A DNA stretch of 64,000 nucleotides. It comes from Acidobacteriota bacterium. Lineage in GTDB: Bacteria > Acidobacteriota > Terriglobia > Acidiferrales > UBA7541. Positions 1 through 9,406 of this stretch are shown here, piece after piece. The position numbers were made by a program, and so were the translations under genes. Under the pieces are notes generated by a model. That model saw only the letters and a list, made by a program, of their open reading frames with translations. It searched no databases and was not told the DNA's origin. Within the stretch, counting starts at the first letter, position 1. The number at the start of each line of letters is the position of its first letter. The stretch covers positions 124,001 to 188,000 of the forward strand of contig JABCZN010000005.1 in NCBI GenBank assembly GCA_013289665.1, read 5' to 3'.

Positions 1-77
1 TGCGCTTCGCGGTTGGCCTTGCCCAGCGCGGCCCCGACCTTTTTCCCGACTTCGGTAAGTCTGTTTTTCTTCGCCAT
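1..77 (-). CDS. 5' end of a small basic protein (partial)
   Basis: An ATG at 77-75 on the minus strand lies 6 nt downstream of a strong GAGGAGG ribosome-binding site (84-90). It opens a frame that runs off the window edge. The 25 visible residues begin MAKKNRLTEVGKKVG and are rich in Lys, Gly and Ala. No family can be named from so short a piece. It is divergent from the S9 peptidase, so the 78-240 interval should hold both promoters. Confidence 0.55.
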   Translation of the reverse strand, partial: MAKKNRLTEVGKKVGAALGKANREA

Positions 78-240
78 GATGTTCCTCCTCTAAGGAGTTT
101 CATCGTATACCCAATCCCACCGGTTACACCCGCAAAAAATTGATGCCAGACGCAATCGTCGGCGATTGACAGCTTCGAGCCGTGGCGAATACAGTCGAAA
201 GATTCCTTTTTCTGAAGCGCAGAATCGGGGGAAATTGCAG

Positions 241-2208
241 ATGCAAAAGCATGTGGCGGCTTGGATGGTGTTTACCGTGATGGTGGCCGGTTCGCTGTGC
301 GCGCAGGAAAAACCCGCACGACCCGCCGCAACTCCGGCAACGGACCAGAAGAAAACTCTCAGCCCGGAAACCTTCCTCGAACTGCGCAGCGTGCAGGATC
401 CGCAATTTTCGCCCGATGGCCTGCGCGTGGCCTTCGTGGTCGGCGAACCGCGGAAGGGCGAAAAGCGCATCCGCCACATCTGGCTATACGATAGAAAGAC
501 CGCCGCCGTGCGGCAGTTAACCTTCTCGGAAAAGTCCGAGATCTGGCCGCGATGGTCGCCTGACGGGAAAAAGCTGGCGTTTCTTTCAAATCGCGGCGGC
601 GAAGAACAGCAAATCTACATCCTGAACATGAGTGGCGGCGAGGCCGCGCCGGTAACCAGGGACAAGACGAGCGTCAGCGCTTTGGCCTGGTCGCCCGACG
701 GCCAATCGATTGCCTATCTTGCGCCCGACCCCAAGTCTGAAGTAGAACAAAAAAAGATAAAAGATAAAGACGACGCGCGCGTGGTTGACAAGGACGATAA
801 GCAACCCCGCCTGCGCATCCTGGACCTCGCCAAAAATGAGGCCCACGCCGTCACCCCCGCAACCTGGAAAATCGAGGACTTGAAGTGGATGCCCGACGGC
901 CAGAGCATCGTGGTGCAAGCGACGAACAAGCCCGCGTCCGATCTTTTCACCGACGGTCTGTACTCCGTCTGGCTGCGCGGCGGCATGGACGAACTTCGCG
1001 CGCCGCATGGGCCTATCAATGATTTGAAAATTTCGCCCGATGGCAAACTGCTCAGCTTCGCGGCCGCACGCGACGACGGGCCCACTCCCCACGATCTCTG
1101 GCTCATCGGCTCAGAAGGCGGTGTGGCGCGCAACCTGACCGGAGCCAGCCTCGACCGCCCGGTCGGAAACTATCACTGGGCGAAAGACGGTTCGCTGGCG
1201 CTTGAGTTTGCCGAGGGCTTTCGCAATAAATTTGCGGTCTATTCCCGCACGGGAGAAAGAGAAGATTGGCCTGATTTGCCCGCGAACCCCGGCGAATTTG
1301 ACGTGTCACCGACGGGCGAGATTGGCTTCGTCGGGCAGACCAGTGTCGCTCCGCCGGAACTCTGGCTGCGCGATACGGCAGGCGAAGCGCGGCAGGTGAC
1401 TCACCTGAACGACTCGCTCGAGACGTACGGACTGATTGCGCCGGAGTTTTACAAATACAAATCGTTCGATGGCGTGGAAATTGAAGCGGCGTTGCTCAAA
1501 CCAGCCGGTTATGACGGCAAGTCCAAACTCCCCGCCATCGTCCTGGTGCACGGCGGGCCCACGGGAAACTGGCGCGATGCCGTGGAGATCTGGGGCCAGC
1601 TGCTGGTGGCCCGCGGCTACGCGGTACTGTACCCCAACGTGCGCGGTTCGGTTGGCTACGGCGAAAAATTCATGGAGATGAACCGCGCCGATTGGGGCGG
1701 CGGTGATTTCAAGGACGTCATGGCCGGTGTGGGAGACCTGGTCACCAGGGGAATTGCGGATCCCAAGCGGCTGGGCATCGGCGGCTGGTCCTACGGCGGA
1801 TACATGGCGGAGTGGGCCGTGACGCAGACGGACCATTTCAAGGCTGCGGTGGCTGGCGCCGGCATGGCCAACCTGATCTCCGAATTCGGCACGGAGAACC
1901 ACTCGGCGCCGGATGAATGGTTCTTCGGAACTCCCTACGAACATCCCGAGAGATTTCTTAATAGCTCACCGTTCCTGTACATAAAAAATGCCAAGACGCC
2001 TACGCTGATTCTCGAAGGTGAAGCCGACCCGATCGATCCCCTTGGCCAGAGCCAGGAACTCTACCGCGGCCTGAAGCGCTACGGCGTCGCGACCGATTTC
2101 GTGGTTTACCCGCGCGAGCCGCACGGCCTTGAGGAAGCCGCGCATCGCGTGGACATGCAAACGCGCATGGTAGCGTGGTTTGATAAGTATCTGAAGAGCG
2201 CGAGGTGA
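241..2208 (+). CDS. secreted S9-family prolyl oligopeptidase-like peptidase
   Basis: This 655-residue serine peptidase probably cleaves peptides in the periplasm. The start at 241 is chosen because it follows a purine-rich GGGGGA and opens directly onto a signal peptide (about residues 1-21, ending SLCAQ). An upstream in-frame ATG at 166 would bury that signal. Residues ~40-390 form a PD40/TolB-like beta-propeller with repeated SPDG motifs. The C-terminal alpha/beta hydrolase has the nucleophile in GGWSYGGYM (Ser517), an acid in EGEADP (Asp596) and the histidine in EPHG (His628), a complete S9 triad. This layout is typical of the S9C acylaminoacyl/dipeptidyl-peptidase group. Substrate specificity cannot be read from the sequence. 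Confidence 0.93.
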   Translation: MQKHVAAWMVFTVMVAGSLCAQEKPARPAATPATDQKKTLSPETFLELRSVQDPQFSPDGLRVAFVVGEPRKGEKRIRHIWLYDRKTAAVRQLTFSEKSEIWPRWSPDGKKLAFLSNRGGEEQQIYILNMSGGEAAPVTRDKTSVSALAWSPDGQSIAYLAPDPKSEVEQKKIKDKDDARVVDKDDKQPRLRILDLAKNEAHAVTPATWKIEDLKWMPDGQSIVVQATNKPASDLFTDGLYSVWLRGGMDELRAPHGPINDLKISPDGKLLSFAAARDDGPTPHDLWLIGSEGGVARNLTGASLDRPVGNYHWAKDGSLALEFAEGFRNKFAVYSRTGEREDWPDLPANPGEFDVSPTGEIGFVGQTSVAPPELWLRDTAGEARQVTHLNDSLETYGLIAPEFYKYKSFDGVEIEAALLKPAGYDGKSKLPAIVLVHGGPTGNWRDAVEIWGQLLVARGYAVLYPNVRGSVGYGEKFMEMNRADWGGGDFKDVMAGVGDLVTRGIADPKRLGIGGWSYGGYMAEWAVTQTDHFKAAVAGAGMANLISEFGTENHSAPDEWFFGTPYEHPERFLNSSPFLYIKNAKTPTLILEGEADPIDPLGQSQELYRGLKRYGVATDFVVYPREPHGLEEAAHRVDMQTRMVAWFDKYLKSAR

Positions 2209-2362
2209 AGTTGCTGCCCACTCTTGCTTCCTCTTCGCTGTTCTTTGATCGCGGCTGTCCCTCACCGGATAACGGCGACCAGCGATCCGATTACAGCAAC
2301 CGTCCCCACGAGGAGCCCTCCTGAACCACGCCAAACTCAACTCCGCCTACTCCACACTGAAG

Positions 2363-3259
2363 ATGCGACGGCGCTACGAAGTCTGGTTTGTGCGCTGCGG
2401 CTTGGCGGACAGTAGCGGCGCTTGGTGGTTCCGTTATTTGCTGGTGAACAACCTCAGGATTTCGCCGGAGACATCGGCGCGCCGGCATTTTCAGGTTTGG
2501 GCGGTGTGGTTTCCTCGCGCACGCGCGGCCCAGAGTTTCATCGTGGATTTCCCCATTGAACAGCTGGAGTTGAGCCCGCGGGGGTATGCTCCGTTTCATT
2601 GCCGCGCCGCGGGAAGCGGGATTCGGGAGGGCTGCTGCTGGGGAAATCTTCACTCCGACGGCCATCACATTTCCTGGAACCTGCGTATCCAGTCGCTCTT
2701 TGGCGCGAAGCTGAGCGATAAAGGCTGGATCGGTTTTTCGCGCTCGCCACATTCCGATGCCGCCTTCTCCGGCGAGATTCACTGCGACGGCAAGAAAGTC
2801 AGCGGCGAACCGCTGGGCTTCGGCGTACAGGGCCATAACTGCGGATACCGCCACAGAAGCTACTGGCGCTGGATGCATGCCTATTTTCCGCAGCCCAACG
2901 GAGCGAGCACGCTCGAGACGCTCGTCTATGACCTGCCGCTCGGTATGGTCTTCCGGAACGCCGTCTTGTGGCATCGCGGGCGAGCAAGTGCCATTCGAGC
3001 GATCAAGGAATTGGAGATCGAGCGTTCCAAGGAAAGATTACAGTGGAGATTCGCGGGCAAATTGCCCGACGGCGACTTGATCGAAGCTTCCGTTCGTGGC
3101 GTAGCACCAGGAATTCATGAATTGCCCTATGCGAAGACGGATGGCTCAGGAACTTTTCAGGTGTCCAACGCGAGCCTGGCCCATGCGATCGTAAAATTGG
3201 GGCCAAGCGAAACTTTGGAAGCGGAAACGGGAGCGGTCCTTGAAATGGGGGGAGCTTAG
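2363..3259 (+). CDS. CrtC/AttH lipocalin-like (tocopherol cyclase-type) protein
   Basis: A soluble protein of about 298 residues. The N-terminus RRRYEVWFVR followed by GAWWFRYLLVNN resembles the AttH/CrtC-like beta-barrel fold found in carotenoid hydratases and tocopherol cyclase-like proteins. Trp- and His-rich strands such as CCWGNLHSDGHHISWNL also fit. The family binds hydrophobic ligands; the ligand here is unknown. The reading frame stays open upstream of ATG 2363, and the residues before it (NSAYSTLK) look homologous in style, so the true start may be a non-ATG codon near 2321. The stop at 3259 lies one base before the methyltransferase GTG, suggesting coupled translation. Confidence 0.65.
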   Translation: MRRRYEVWFVRCGLADSSGAWWFRYLLVNNLRISPETSARRHFQVWAVWFPRARAAQSFIVDFPIEQLELSPRGYAPFHCRAAGSGIREGCCWGNLHSDGHHISWNLRIQSLFGAKLSDKGWIGFSRSPHSDAAFSGEIHCDGKKVSGEPLGFGVQGHNCGYRHRSYWRWMHAYFPQPNGASTLETLVYDLPLGMVFRNAVLWHRGRASAIRAIKELEIERSKERLQWRFAGKLPDGDLIEASVRGVAPGIHELPYAKTDGSGTFQVSNASLAHAIVKLGPSETLEAETGAVLEMGGA

Positions 3260-3260
3260 C

Positions 3261-4028
3261 GTGGCGGGAAATGAATTGTGGGACGCGGGACTCTATGATG
3301 ACAAGCATTCCTTTGTCTGGAAGCTCGCCGCCAAAGTGCTCGACTTGCTCGACGCCAAGCCCGGAGAACGGATCCTGGATCTGGGTTGTGGCACGGGCCA
3401 CCTGACAGCCAGAATCGCGGAAGCCGGCGCGCACGTGGTGGGCGTCGATCGCTCACCGGAAATGATCCGCCAGGCCAAACAACGATACCCAGCCCTGCGG
3501 TTTGAAGTGATGGACGCTCGCGAAATCGCACTGGATGGCATCTTTGACGCGGTCTTTTCCAACGCCACGCTGCACTGGATCAGGGAACCCGAGCGCGTGG
3601 TTGCCGGAATCAGGAAGTCGCTCTGCCCCGGCGGACGGTTCGTCGCTGAATTCGGCGGCAAAGGCAACACCGGTGAACTACTCAGTGCCGTTCGGCGTGC
3701 CTGGCTGAAATCAGGTCTGGCCGGCACCGCGCCCGACCCCTGGTATTACCCAAGCCTCGCCCAGTACGCGGGCTTGCTCGAGCAGCACGGCTTCGAAGTT
3801 ACCCACGCGACTCTCGTTGACCGTCCAACGCCGCTGGGCGACGGCGAACGCGGCCTGCCCAACTGGCTGAAGATGTTCGGCGGCGCATTTCTGGAAGGCC
3901 TGCCGGAAGCCACCCGGGAGCGCCTGGTTGAGGAAATCGAGCGCGCGTCGCGGCCGAAGCTCTTCCGCGACGGCCACTGGGTCGTGGATTACCGGCGCCT
4001 CCGCGTGGTAGCAAAGCGTATTGACTAG
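3261..4028 (+). CDS. class I SAM-dependent methyltransferase
   Basis: A 255-residue cytoplasmic methyltransferase. The GTG at 3261 is preferred: a GGGGGGAG ribosome-binding site sits 6 nt upstream and the codon follows the previous stop by one base. Motif I is ILDLGCGTG (residues 38-46), the acidic residue binding the ribose of SAM is Asp63 in GVDRS, and the post-motif FDAVFSNATLHW resembles trans-aconitate 2-methyltransferase-type enzymes. The substrate is not predictable. Close coupling to the lipocalin-like gene hints that both act on the same small, perhaps lipophilic, molecule; this is inference. Confidence 0.85.
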   Translation: MAGNELWDAGLYDDKHSFVWKLAAKVLDLLDAKPGERILDLGCGTGHLTARIAEAGAHVVGVDRSPEMIRQAKQRYPALRFEVMDAREIALDGIFDAVFSNATLHWIREPERVVAGIRKSLCPGGRFVAEFGGKGNTGELLSAVRRAWLKSGLAGTAPDPWYYPSLAQYAGLLEQHGFEVTHATLVDRPTPLGDGERGLPNWLKMFGGAFLEGLPEATRERLVEEIERASRPKLFRDGHWVVDYRRLRVVAKRID

Positions 4029-4436
4029 CCCCCCCAGCAGCCCGAAAATTGTGGTCGAGAGAAATAGGCCACAACAGGTAGAGTAGGGCTTTACAGGCCC
4101 CCAATCGCGTGATACGCTTTTCTCCCGTACCGCCATCTTAGCGCCAGGCGGCTGGGCCTCTGACCGAGAACCTGCCAAACGTTTGTGCTTTCTGTCTGTT
4201 ACAGGCAGAAGCGTTGCGTGAAGACTCCTCCTCCCGAGGAAAGGAAAGTCGTCTCTCTTCGCGCCAAAAACCTGGGTGAATTTGTTCACGCTGGTGGTGT
4301 GTTTAACAGCAACGTGAGTGCAGAGGCCGGGTTCTGGGAGTATTAGGCCGGTACTCTGTCATCCGGGACTGGATTCCGGGTTCAGTTCCATTGACCCCGG
4401 GCCGCGGAGCAGTAGGCTACGACAAGAGGGGACACC
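4029..4436. other. gene-free region upstream of smc
   Basis: About 408 bases with no credible reading frame between the methyltransferase stop and the smc TTG. The central part (4155-4328) is rich in nested inverted repeats and is listed separately as a possible structured RNA. The last stretch carries AGAGGGG just before the smc start, which serves as its ribosome-binding site. Confidence 0.6.
4155..4328 (+). ncRNA. candidate structured RNA of about 174 nt
   Basis: An 8-bp perfect outer stem (GGCCTCTG at 4155-4162 with CAGAGGCC at 4321-4328) encloses a hairpin at 4187-4212 (GCTT..CTG..CT closed by AG..CAG..AAGC). It also encloses a 7-bp stem GCGTGAA (4216-4222) with TTCACGC (4285-4291). Inside that lies another hairpin, 4223-4250 (GACT and CCT blocks with AGG and AGTC). 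The size and closed-stem shape recall 6S-type RNAs, but I recognise no family consensus. A long mRNA leader for smc is the other reading. Strand is assumed from the genes on either side. Confidence 0.25.
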
Positions 4437-7400
4437 TTGCTCAAGCTGCGCAAAGTCGAAATCGTGGGCTTCAAGTCGTTTTGCGAACGCACCGTGGTGA
4501 CGTTCAGCGGCACCGGCACCACCTGCATCGTCGGGCCGAACGGCTGCGGAAAATCGAACGTGGTCGACGCCATCAGTTGGGTGCTCGGAGAGCAGAGCCA
4601 CAAGTCTCTGCGCGCCGAGCGGATGGCCGATTGCATTTTCAACGGCACCACCAAGCGCCCGCCGATGGGCCTGGCCGAAGTGACGATCACCATGGAAGAT
4701 CCGGAGCTTGCCGAAGCTGCGCGTTTTGTGTTGGAGAGCGCAGCGGAAGAGGAAACGAGAGAATTTACCGCAGAGAGCAAAGAGGATCCGCAGAGTGCCT
4801 CGGAGAATCTGGATGCGATGATTGATGGCGCGATCGCGGCTACCGAAGTCACTGGCGAAAACCCGGGCGATGCCAGCCTGACGGCCGGGGGTCAGACCGA
4901 ATCCGGATTCAAACTGAAGCGCAGGAAAAAAGTGGAGAAACCAGCGCTGGTTACCAAGCCCGGAGAAGTGGTGGTCTGCCGCCGCCTGTACCGCAGCGGG
5001 CAGAGCGAATACCTGATCAATGGGCGCGTCGGCCGCTTGCGCGACATCCAGGAAATGTTCATGGGCGTCGGCCTCGGCCCGGACTCCTACGCCATCATCG
5101 AGCAGGGGCGCATCGGCCAGATCCTTGCGACCAAGCCGATGGAGCGCCGCGCCATCATCGAAGAAGCCGCTGGCGTTACGAAATTCAAAACCAAGAAAAG
5201 ATTGAGCGAGGCAAAGCTCGAATCGTCGAAAGTTAATTTGTCTCGCGTAAACGACATCGTCGTCGAAGTCGAAAAGCAACTCGGCTCGTTGAAACGGCAA
5301 GCCGCCAAAGCGCGGCGTTACGCGGAAATTCGTGACCAGATGCGCGGCATTGTTCGCCAGATGCTGGCCGGAAAAGCCCGCGAACTCGACGCCGAAGCCG
5401 ACCGCGTCGAAACGCGCCTGGCCGAACTGGCTGCGACCGAAACGCGGCACGCGCAGATGATCCACGAGCAGGAAGCAGAGCAGGATCGCCTGAGCCAGCG
5501 CATCTACGCGCTGGACGCCGAAATCCGCCAAAACCAGAACGTGCTGAATCATACGGCGCTTGAAGTGGACCGCATCGAAAATCGCATCACCTTCAATCAG
5601 ACCCGCAGTTCCGAGCTGGCCGGGCGCAATGAACAGATCCGCTTGGAGCGGAACGCGCTGTCCGGTCAGCACGCGGAATGGGAGAGGCGCAATTCGGCGC
5701 AACTCCAGGCCGTCGAGAACGCGCGCCGCGACTCCATCACCGTCAGCGCTCGCGTGGAAGAACTTACCGCCCAAGCCGCGCAACGTGCGGCGCAAATTTC
5801 TGAAGCCGAAGCGCGCATGGACGCGCTGCGCCGCGTAGCGACCCAGGCCGGCGAAAGTCTGCTGCGCCTGCACGGCGAACAGAAGCAAGCCGAAGAAGCG
5901 TTGGTTCACCAGACGGATTCGATGCGCAAGCAGGAAGAGCGCGAAACCGCCCTGCTCGAAAGCTCCATCCATGTGCGCGACGACGCGGAGTGCGCGGCAC
6001 AGGATTGGCAGAACGCCATCATGCAAGCCGGGGAACTCCAGAAGAGAGCAACCGAGATCCAGGCTCGCGTCGCCGAACTGAAGCAGGTCCGCGAGAAAAC
6101 ACAAAAAGACGCCGATTCCCTTCGCGACAATTTGGCCGCGGTCCGCGCCCGGCATTCCACGCTGACGCAAATTCTGAACGACCGCTCCTATACGGGCGAG
6201 GCGGTCCAGAAACTGTTCGCCGCAAACGAACGCCACGGCGGCCAGGAATTTCGCGCCGTGGGCGTGCTCGCGGATTACGCGGAAGTCCAGGAGCAGCACG
6301 AAGCCGCAGTCGAACAGTACCTTCGAGACGAATTGGAATACGTCGTCGTGGAGACGTATGACCACGCGCGCGCCGGCGTTTCACTCTTGCGCAATGAAGT
6401 CGGCGGCCGCGCCACTTTCTTTGTGGACTCGCTCCGCAACCTGAAACTCGATGAATACGAGCCAATCGTCCATTTCCGCTCCGAAGATGGCGTAATCTCC
6501 CGTCTCGACAGGCTCGTGGAATTCCGAGACCCCCTCGGTCCGGCCGCGAAACAGTTTTTGCCCCGCCTCCGCTCAGGCTATTTGACCGACGGCGCCGTAG
6601 CGGCGGAGAAGCTCGCGCGCGAATATCCGCAATATGCCTTCGTAACGACCGAAGGCACGTGTTACCAGGGACGCATGGTCACCGGCGGCCGCCCGGATGA
6701 AGCCGGCCCGCTCGGCATGAAACGCGAACTCCGTGCGCTGGATGCCGAAGTAATGCAGCTTGAGCACCGCTCGGCAGCCAGCCACGCGGAACTTGAAACG
6801 CTGGCAGCGGAACTCCGCGCTGGCGAGCAAGCCCAGGAAGAACTCACCGCGCAGCAGCGCGAAGCCGAACGCCATCTTTTCGCGACCAAACATCGCCACG
6901 AACAGTCGCAAAGCGAACTGGCCCGCCTCGGACTGGACCTTACCGTTTGCCAGAATGAACTCGCGCGCGTGCGCCGCGAAATCGAATCCGTAGAGCAGCG
7001 CGCGGCGCGGGCGAAATTCCAGCACGAAGCGGCGGCAAAATCGCGCTCCGAAGCCGATGCGGAAAGCGCCCGGCTCACCAGGGAAGTCGCGCAATTGCGC
7101 GGCGCCGTACAGGCCGAGCAGGATGAACTCTCCGCAGCAAAAGCCGAATTCGCCGCCATGCACGAGCGATTGGGCCTGGCCGAAGCGATGGCCGAGCGCC
7201 TGGCGGAAGAGCGCTCGGACCTCGAACGCCGCGAACTTGCGCTCCACCAGCAGGAAGCTTCCATCAACGAAGAGACTCTGGCGATGGCCCGGCAGTCCGA
7301 GGAGCTCGCACAACAACTGAGCGTCCTGCGCGCCGAGAAAATCCGCTTCGAAGAAAAACAGAAGGAACTTGAGCAGGAATGGGATGCGGGCCGCACTCGC

Positions 7401-8288
7401 GTGACCCAGGCCGAAGATCACCTGCGAATGGCCCGCCAGGCGCTCCAGGAAATGCGCGACACCCGCGGCAAATTCGAAATCGAAAAAGCCCGCAACGATT
7501 CCGACCGCGCCCACCTGCGCGAAACCTGCCTCGCCGAAGTCAACGCCCAGCCGGAGGATCTCATCGCCTCCGAGACCGCGTTTATGTCCGGCGAAGAACT
7601 TGCAATCGCCGAGGCGAACTACCGGGAAATGAAAGAGAAGATCGAAAACATGGGCGCGGTCAACATGATGGCCCTCGAAGAATTCAACGAATGCGAGCAG
7701 CGGTTCACCTTCCTGACCCGCGAGCGCGACGACCTGCTTCAATCAATCACCGACACCCAACAGGCCATCAAGGAACTCGACTTGATCACAAAGGATCGTT
7801 TCGAACAGGCGTTCGCCGCAATTAACACGAACTTCACCACCGCCTTCCATACCATTTTCGGTGGCGGCACGGCGGAAATGCGCCTCACGGAAGTGGACAG
7901 CTCCGGCGACGCGGGCATCGACATCGTGGCATCGCCTCCGGGCAAGCGACTGCAGAACGTGCTGCTGCTTTCCGGCGGCGAAAAAGCGATGACCGCCCTC
8001 GCGCTGCTGATCGCCATCTTCAGATATCAGCCGAGCCCGTTCTGCATCCTCGACGAAGTGGACGCGCCACTCGACGAAGCCAACGTGGGCCGCTTCACAA
8101 GGCTAATCGCCGACATGAGCGCGCAAACCCAGTTCATCGTCGTCACGCACAACCGCAAAACCATGGAGACCGGCAGCGTACTTTATGGGGTAACCATGCA
8201 GGAACCCGGCGTCTCAAAGCTCGTCAGCGTTCGCTGGGAAGGCGACGCCCAACCCGCAGCCAAACGCAGAGCCGCAAGCGCAGCCTAA
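4437..8288 (+). CDS. smc: chromosome segregation ATPase SMC
   Basis: A 1283-residue SMC protein that, with ScpA and ScpB, loads on and organises the chromosome. It starts at a TTG preceded by AGAGGGG. The N-terminal head has Walker A GPNGCGKS (33-40). Long coiled coils flank a hinge around residues 600-700, and the C-terminal head has the signature SGGEK (1179-1183) and Walker B ILDEVDAP (Asp1206, Glu1207). The usual short link between the VTITMEDPE strand and the EVVVCRRLYRSG strand is replaced by an insert of about 75 acidic or low-complexity residues (roughly 95-176), making the protein longer than the typical ~1180. A hairpin terminator follows at 8311. Confidence 0.97.
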   Translation: MLKLRKVEIVGFKSFCERTVVTFSGTGTTCIVGPNGCGKSNVVDAISWVLGEQSHKSLRAERMADCIFNGTTKRPPMGLAEVTITMEDPELAEAARFVLESAAEEETREFTAESKEDPQSASENLDAMIDGAIAATEVTGENPGDASLTAGGQTESGFKLKRRKKVEKPALVTKPGEVVVCRRLYRSGQSEYLINGRVGRLRDIQEMFMGVGLGPDSYAIIEQGRIGQILATKPMERRAIIEEAAGVTKFKTKKRLSEAKLESSKVNLSRVNDIVVEVEKQLGSLKRQAAKARRYAEIRDQMRGIVRQMLAGKARELDAEADRVETRLAELAATETRHAQMIHEQEAEQDRLSQRIYALDAEIRQNQNVLNHTALEVDRIENRITFNQTRSSELAGRNEQIRLERNALSGQHAEWERRNSAQLQAVENARRDSITVSARVEELTAQAAQRAAQISEAEARMDALRRVATQAGESLLRLHGEQKQAEEALVHQTDSMRKQEERETALLESSIHVRDDAECAAQDWQNAIMQAGELQKRATEIQARVAELKQVREKTQKDADSLRDNLAAVRARHSTLTQILNDRSYTGEAVQKLFAANERHGGQEFRAVGVLADYAEVQEQHEAAVEQYLRDELEYVVVETYDHARAGVSLLRNEVGGRATFFVDSLRNLKLDEYEPIVHFRSEDGVISRLDRLVEFRDPLGPAAKQFLPRLRSGYLTDGAVAAEKLAREYPQYAFVTTEGTCYQGRMVTGGRPDEAGPLGMKRELRALDAEVMQLEHRSAASHAELETLAAELRAGEQAQEELTAQQREAERHLFATKHRHEQSQSELARLGLDLTVCQNELARVRREIESVEQRAARAKFQHEAAAKSRSEADAESARLTREVAQLRGAVQAEQDELSAAKAEFAAMHERLGLAEAMAERLAEERSDLERRELALHQQEASINEETLAMARQSEELAQQLSVLRAEKIRFEEKQKELEQEWDAGRTRVTQAEDHLRMARQALQEMRDTRGKFEIEKARNDSDRAHLRETCLAEVNAQPEDLIASETAFMSGEELAIAEANYREMKEKIENMGAVNMMALEEFNECEQRFTFLTRERDDLLQSITDTQQAIKELDLITKDRFEQAFAAINTNFTTAFHTIFGGGTAEMRLTEVDSSGDAGIDIVASPPGKRLQNVLLLSGGEKAMTALALLIAIFRYQPSPFCILDEVDAPLDEANVGRFTRLIADMSAQTQFIVVTHNRKTMETGSVLYGVTMQEPGVSKLVSVRWEGDAQPAAKRRAASAA

Positions 8289-8310
8289 CGAAAACAAAAT
8301 TCCGTCTCGC

Positions 8311-8345
8311 GGGGCGAAAAATCTTTCGCCCCATCTTTCGTTCAT
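8311..8345 (+). terminator. hairpin terminator after smc
   Basis: GGGGCGAAA (8311-8319) and TTTCGCCCC (8324-8332) form a perfect 9-bp stem with a 4-nt loop, followed by the T-rich ATCTTTCGTTCATT. It lies 22 bases after the smc stop and separates smc from purC. Confidence 0.65.
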
Positions 8346-8461
8346 TAAAAGAAACAATGGCCGACACAAGGTTTTCTTCGCTCCGAATTCTCCTTCTGTC
8401 ACATTGACATCGGCGAACGGTGGGATAGAATGCTGAGCACTTTGTCAGGGGCAACACTGTC

Positions 8462-9364
8462 GTGAACGCGAGTCCTGCAACAAAAGTCATTCGAGAGACA
8501 AATTTTCCGGGCATCGCGCCGCTGGCGCGCGGCAAGGTGCGCGACATCTATGATTTGGGCGACCGCCTGCTCATTGTGGCGACAGACCGCCTTTCCGCCT
8601 TTGACGTCGTCATGCCGACGCCGATCCCCGACAAGGGCCGCGTCCTCACGCAACTCTCCCTGTTCTGGTTCGATCTGTTCAAAGATGTCCTCCCCAATCA
8701 CGTTTTAAGCGCAACGGAATTCCCCGCCCCGTTTGACCAGTTCCAGGACGAATTGGCCGGCCGCTCGATGGTCGTGAAAAAAACGGCGCCCCTTCCCATC
8801 GAATGCGTGGCGCGCGGGTATCTCTCGGGCTCCGGATGGAAGGAATACCAGGCCAGCGGAACAGTTTCGGGCATCGCGCTTCCCGCCGGATTGCGCGAGT
8901 CCGACAAACTCCCCGAAGTGATCTTCACCCCGGCCACCAAGGCCGTCACAGGCCACGACGAAAATATTCCCTTCGCCCGCGCCGCCGGGATTCTCGGAAA
9001 AGAACTGGCGGAAAAGGTCCGCGACACCACGCTCGAAATTTACCGCCGTGCCGCAGCCTATGCCAGACCGCGCGGAATCCTGTTGGCGGACACCAAGTTT
9101 GAATTTGGGCTGTTGAACGGCGAAATGATCTGGATTGACGAAGCGCTGACCCCCGACTCTTCGCGCTTCTGGCCAGCCGCCGAATACAAGCCCGGCGGCC
9201 CCCAGCCTTCTTTTGACAAGCAGTTTGTGCGCGACTATCTCGAACGGATCCGGTGGCCAAAGACGCCGCCGGGACCCGCCCTGTCCCCCGAAGTGGTTGC
9301 CCGAACGCGCGCCAAGTACCGGGAAGCCTATCGCATCCTGGCCGGGCGCGAACTGGACTCGTAA
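8462..9364 (+). CDS. purC: phosphoribosylaminoimidazole-succinocarboxamide synthase (SAICAR synthetase)
   Basis: A 300-residue enzyme of de novo purine synthesis. It joins aspartate to CAIR using ATP, in the cytoplasm. It starts at a GTG with AGGGG upstream. Family hallmarks are GKVRDIYDLGDRLLIVATDRLSAFDVV near the N-terminus, IECVARGYLSGSGWKEY in the middle and LADTKFEFG then WIDEALTPDSSRFW toward the C-terminus. Length matches the longer (~300 residue) PurC subgroup. No other pur genes are in the window, so it is transcribed alone or with the following Fis-like gene, 42 nt downstream. Confidence 0.97.
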   Translation: MNASPATKVIRETNFPGIAPLARGKVRDIYDLGDRLLIVATDRLSAFDVVMPTPIPDKGRVLTQLSLFWFDLFKDVLPNHVLSATEFPAPFDQFQDELAGRSMVVKKTAPLPIECVARGYLSGSGWKEYQASGTVSGIALPAGLRESDKLPEVIFTPATKAVTGHDENIPFARAAGILGKELAEKVRDTTLEIYRRAAAYARPRGILLADTKFEFGLLNGEMIWIDEALTPDSSRFWPAAEYKPGGPQPSFDKQFVRDYLERIRWPKTPPGPALSPEVVARTRAKYREAYRILAGRELDS

Positions 9365-9406
9365 GCCGGCCCCCTAAAAAAATTCGCAGGCGCGGAGAGT
9401 GCGGAC

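Noticed and set aside
4232..4250. GAGGAAAGGAAAGTC, similar to the RNase P RNA signature GAGGAAAGTCC
   Set aside because: The spacing differs and none of the other conserved RNase P blocks are found within the expected distance.
4359..6365. Minus-strand open frame of 668 codons antisense to smc
   Set aside because: Composition is that of a frame shadow in GC-rich DNA; no start signal, domain or conserved motif, while the sense SMC is complete.
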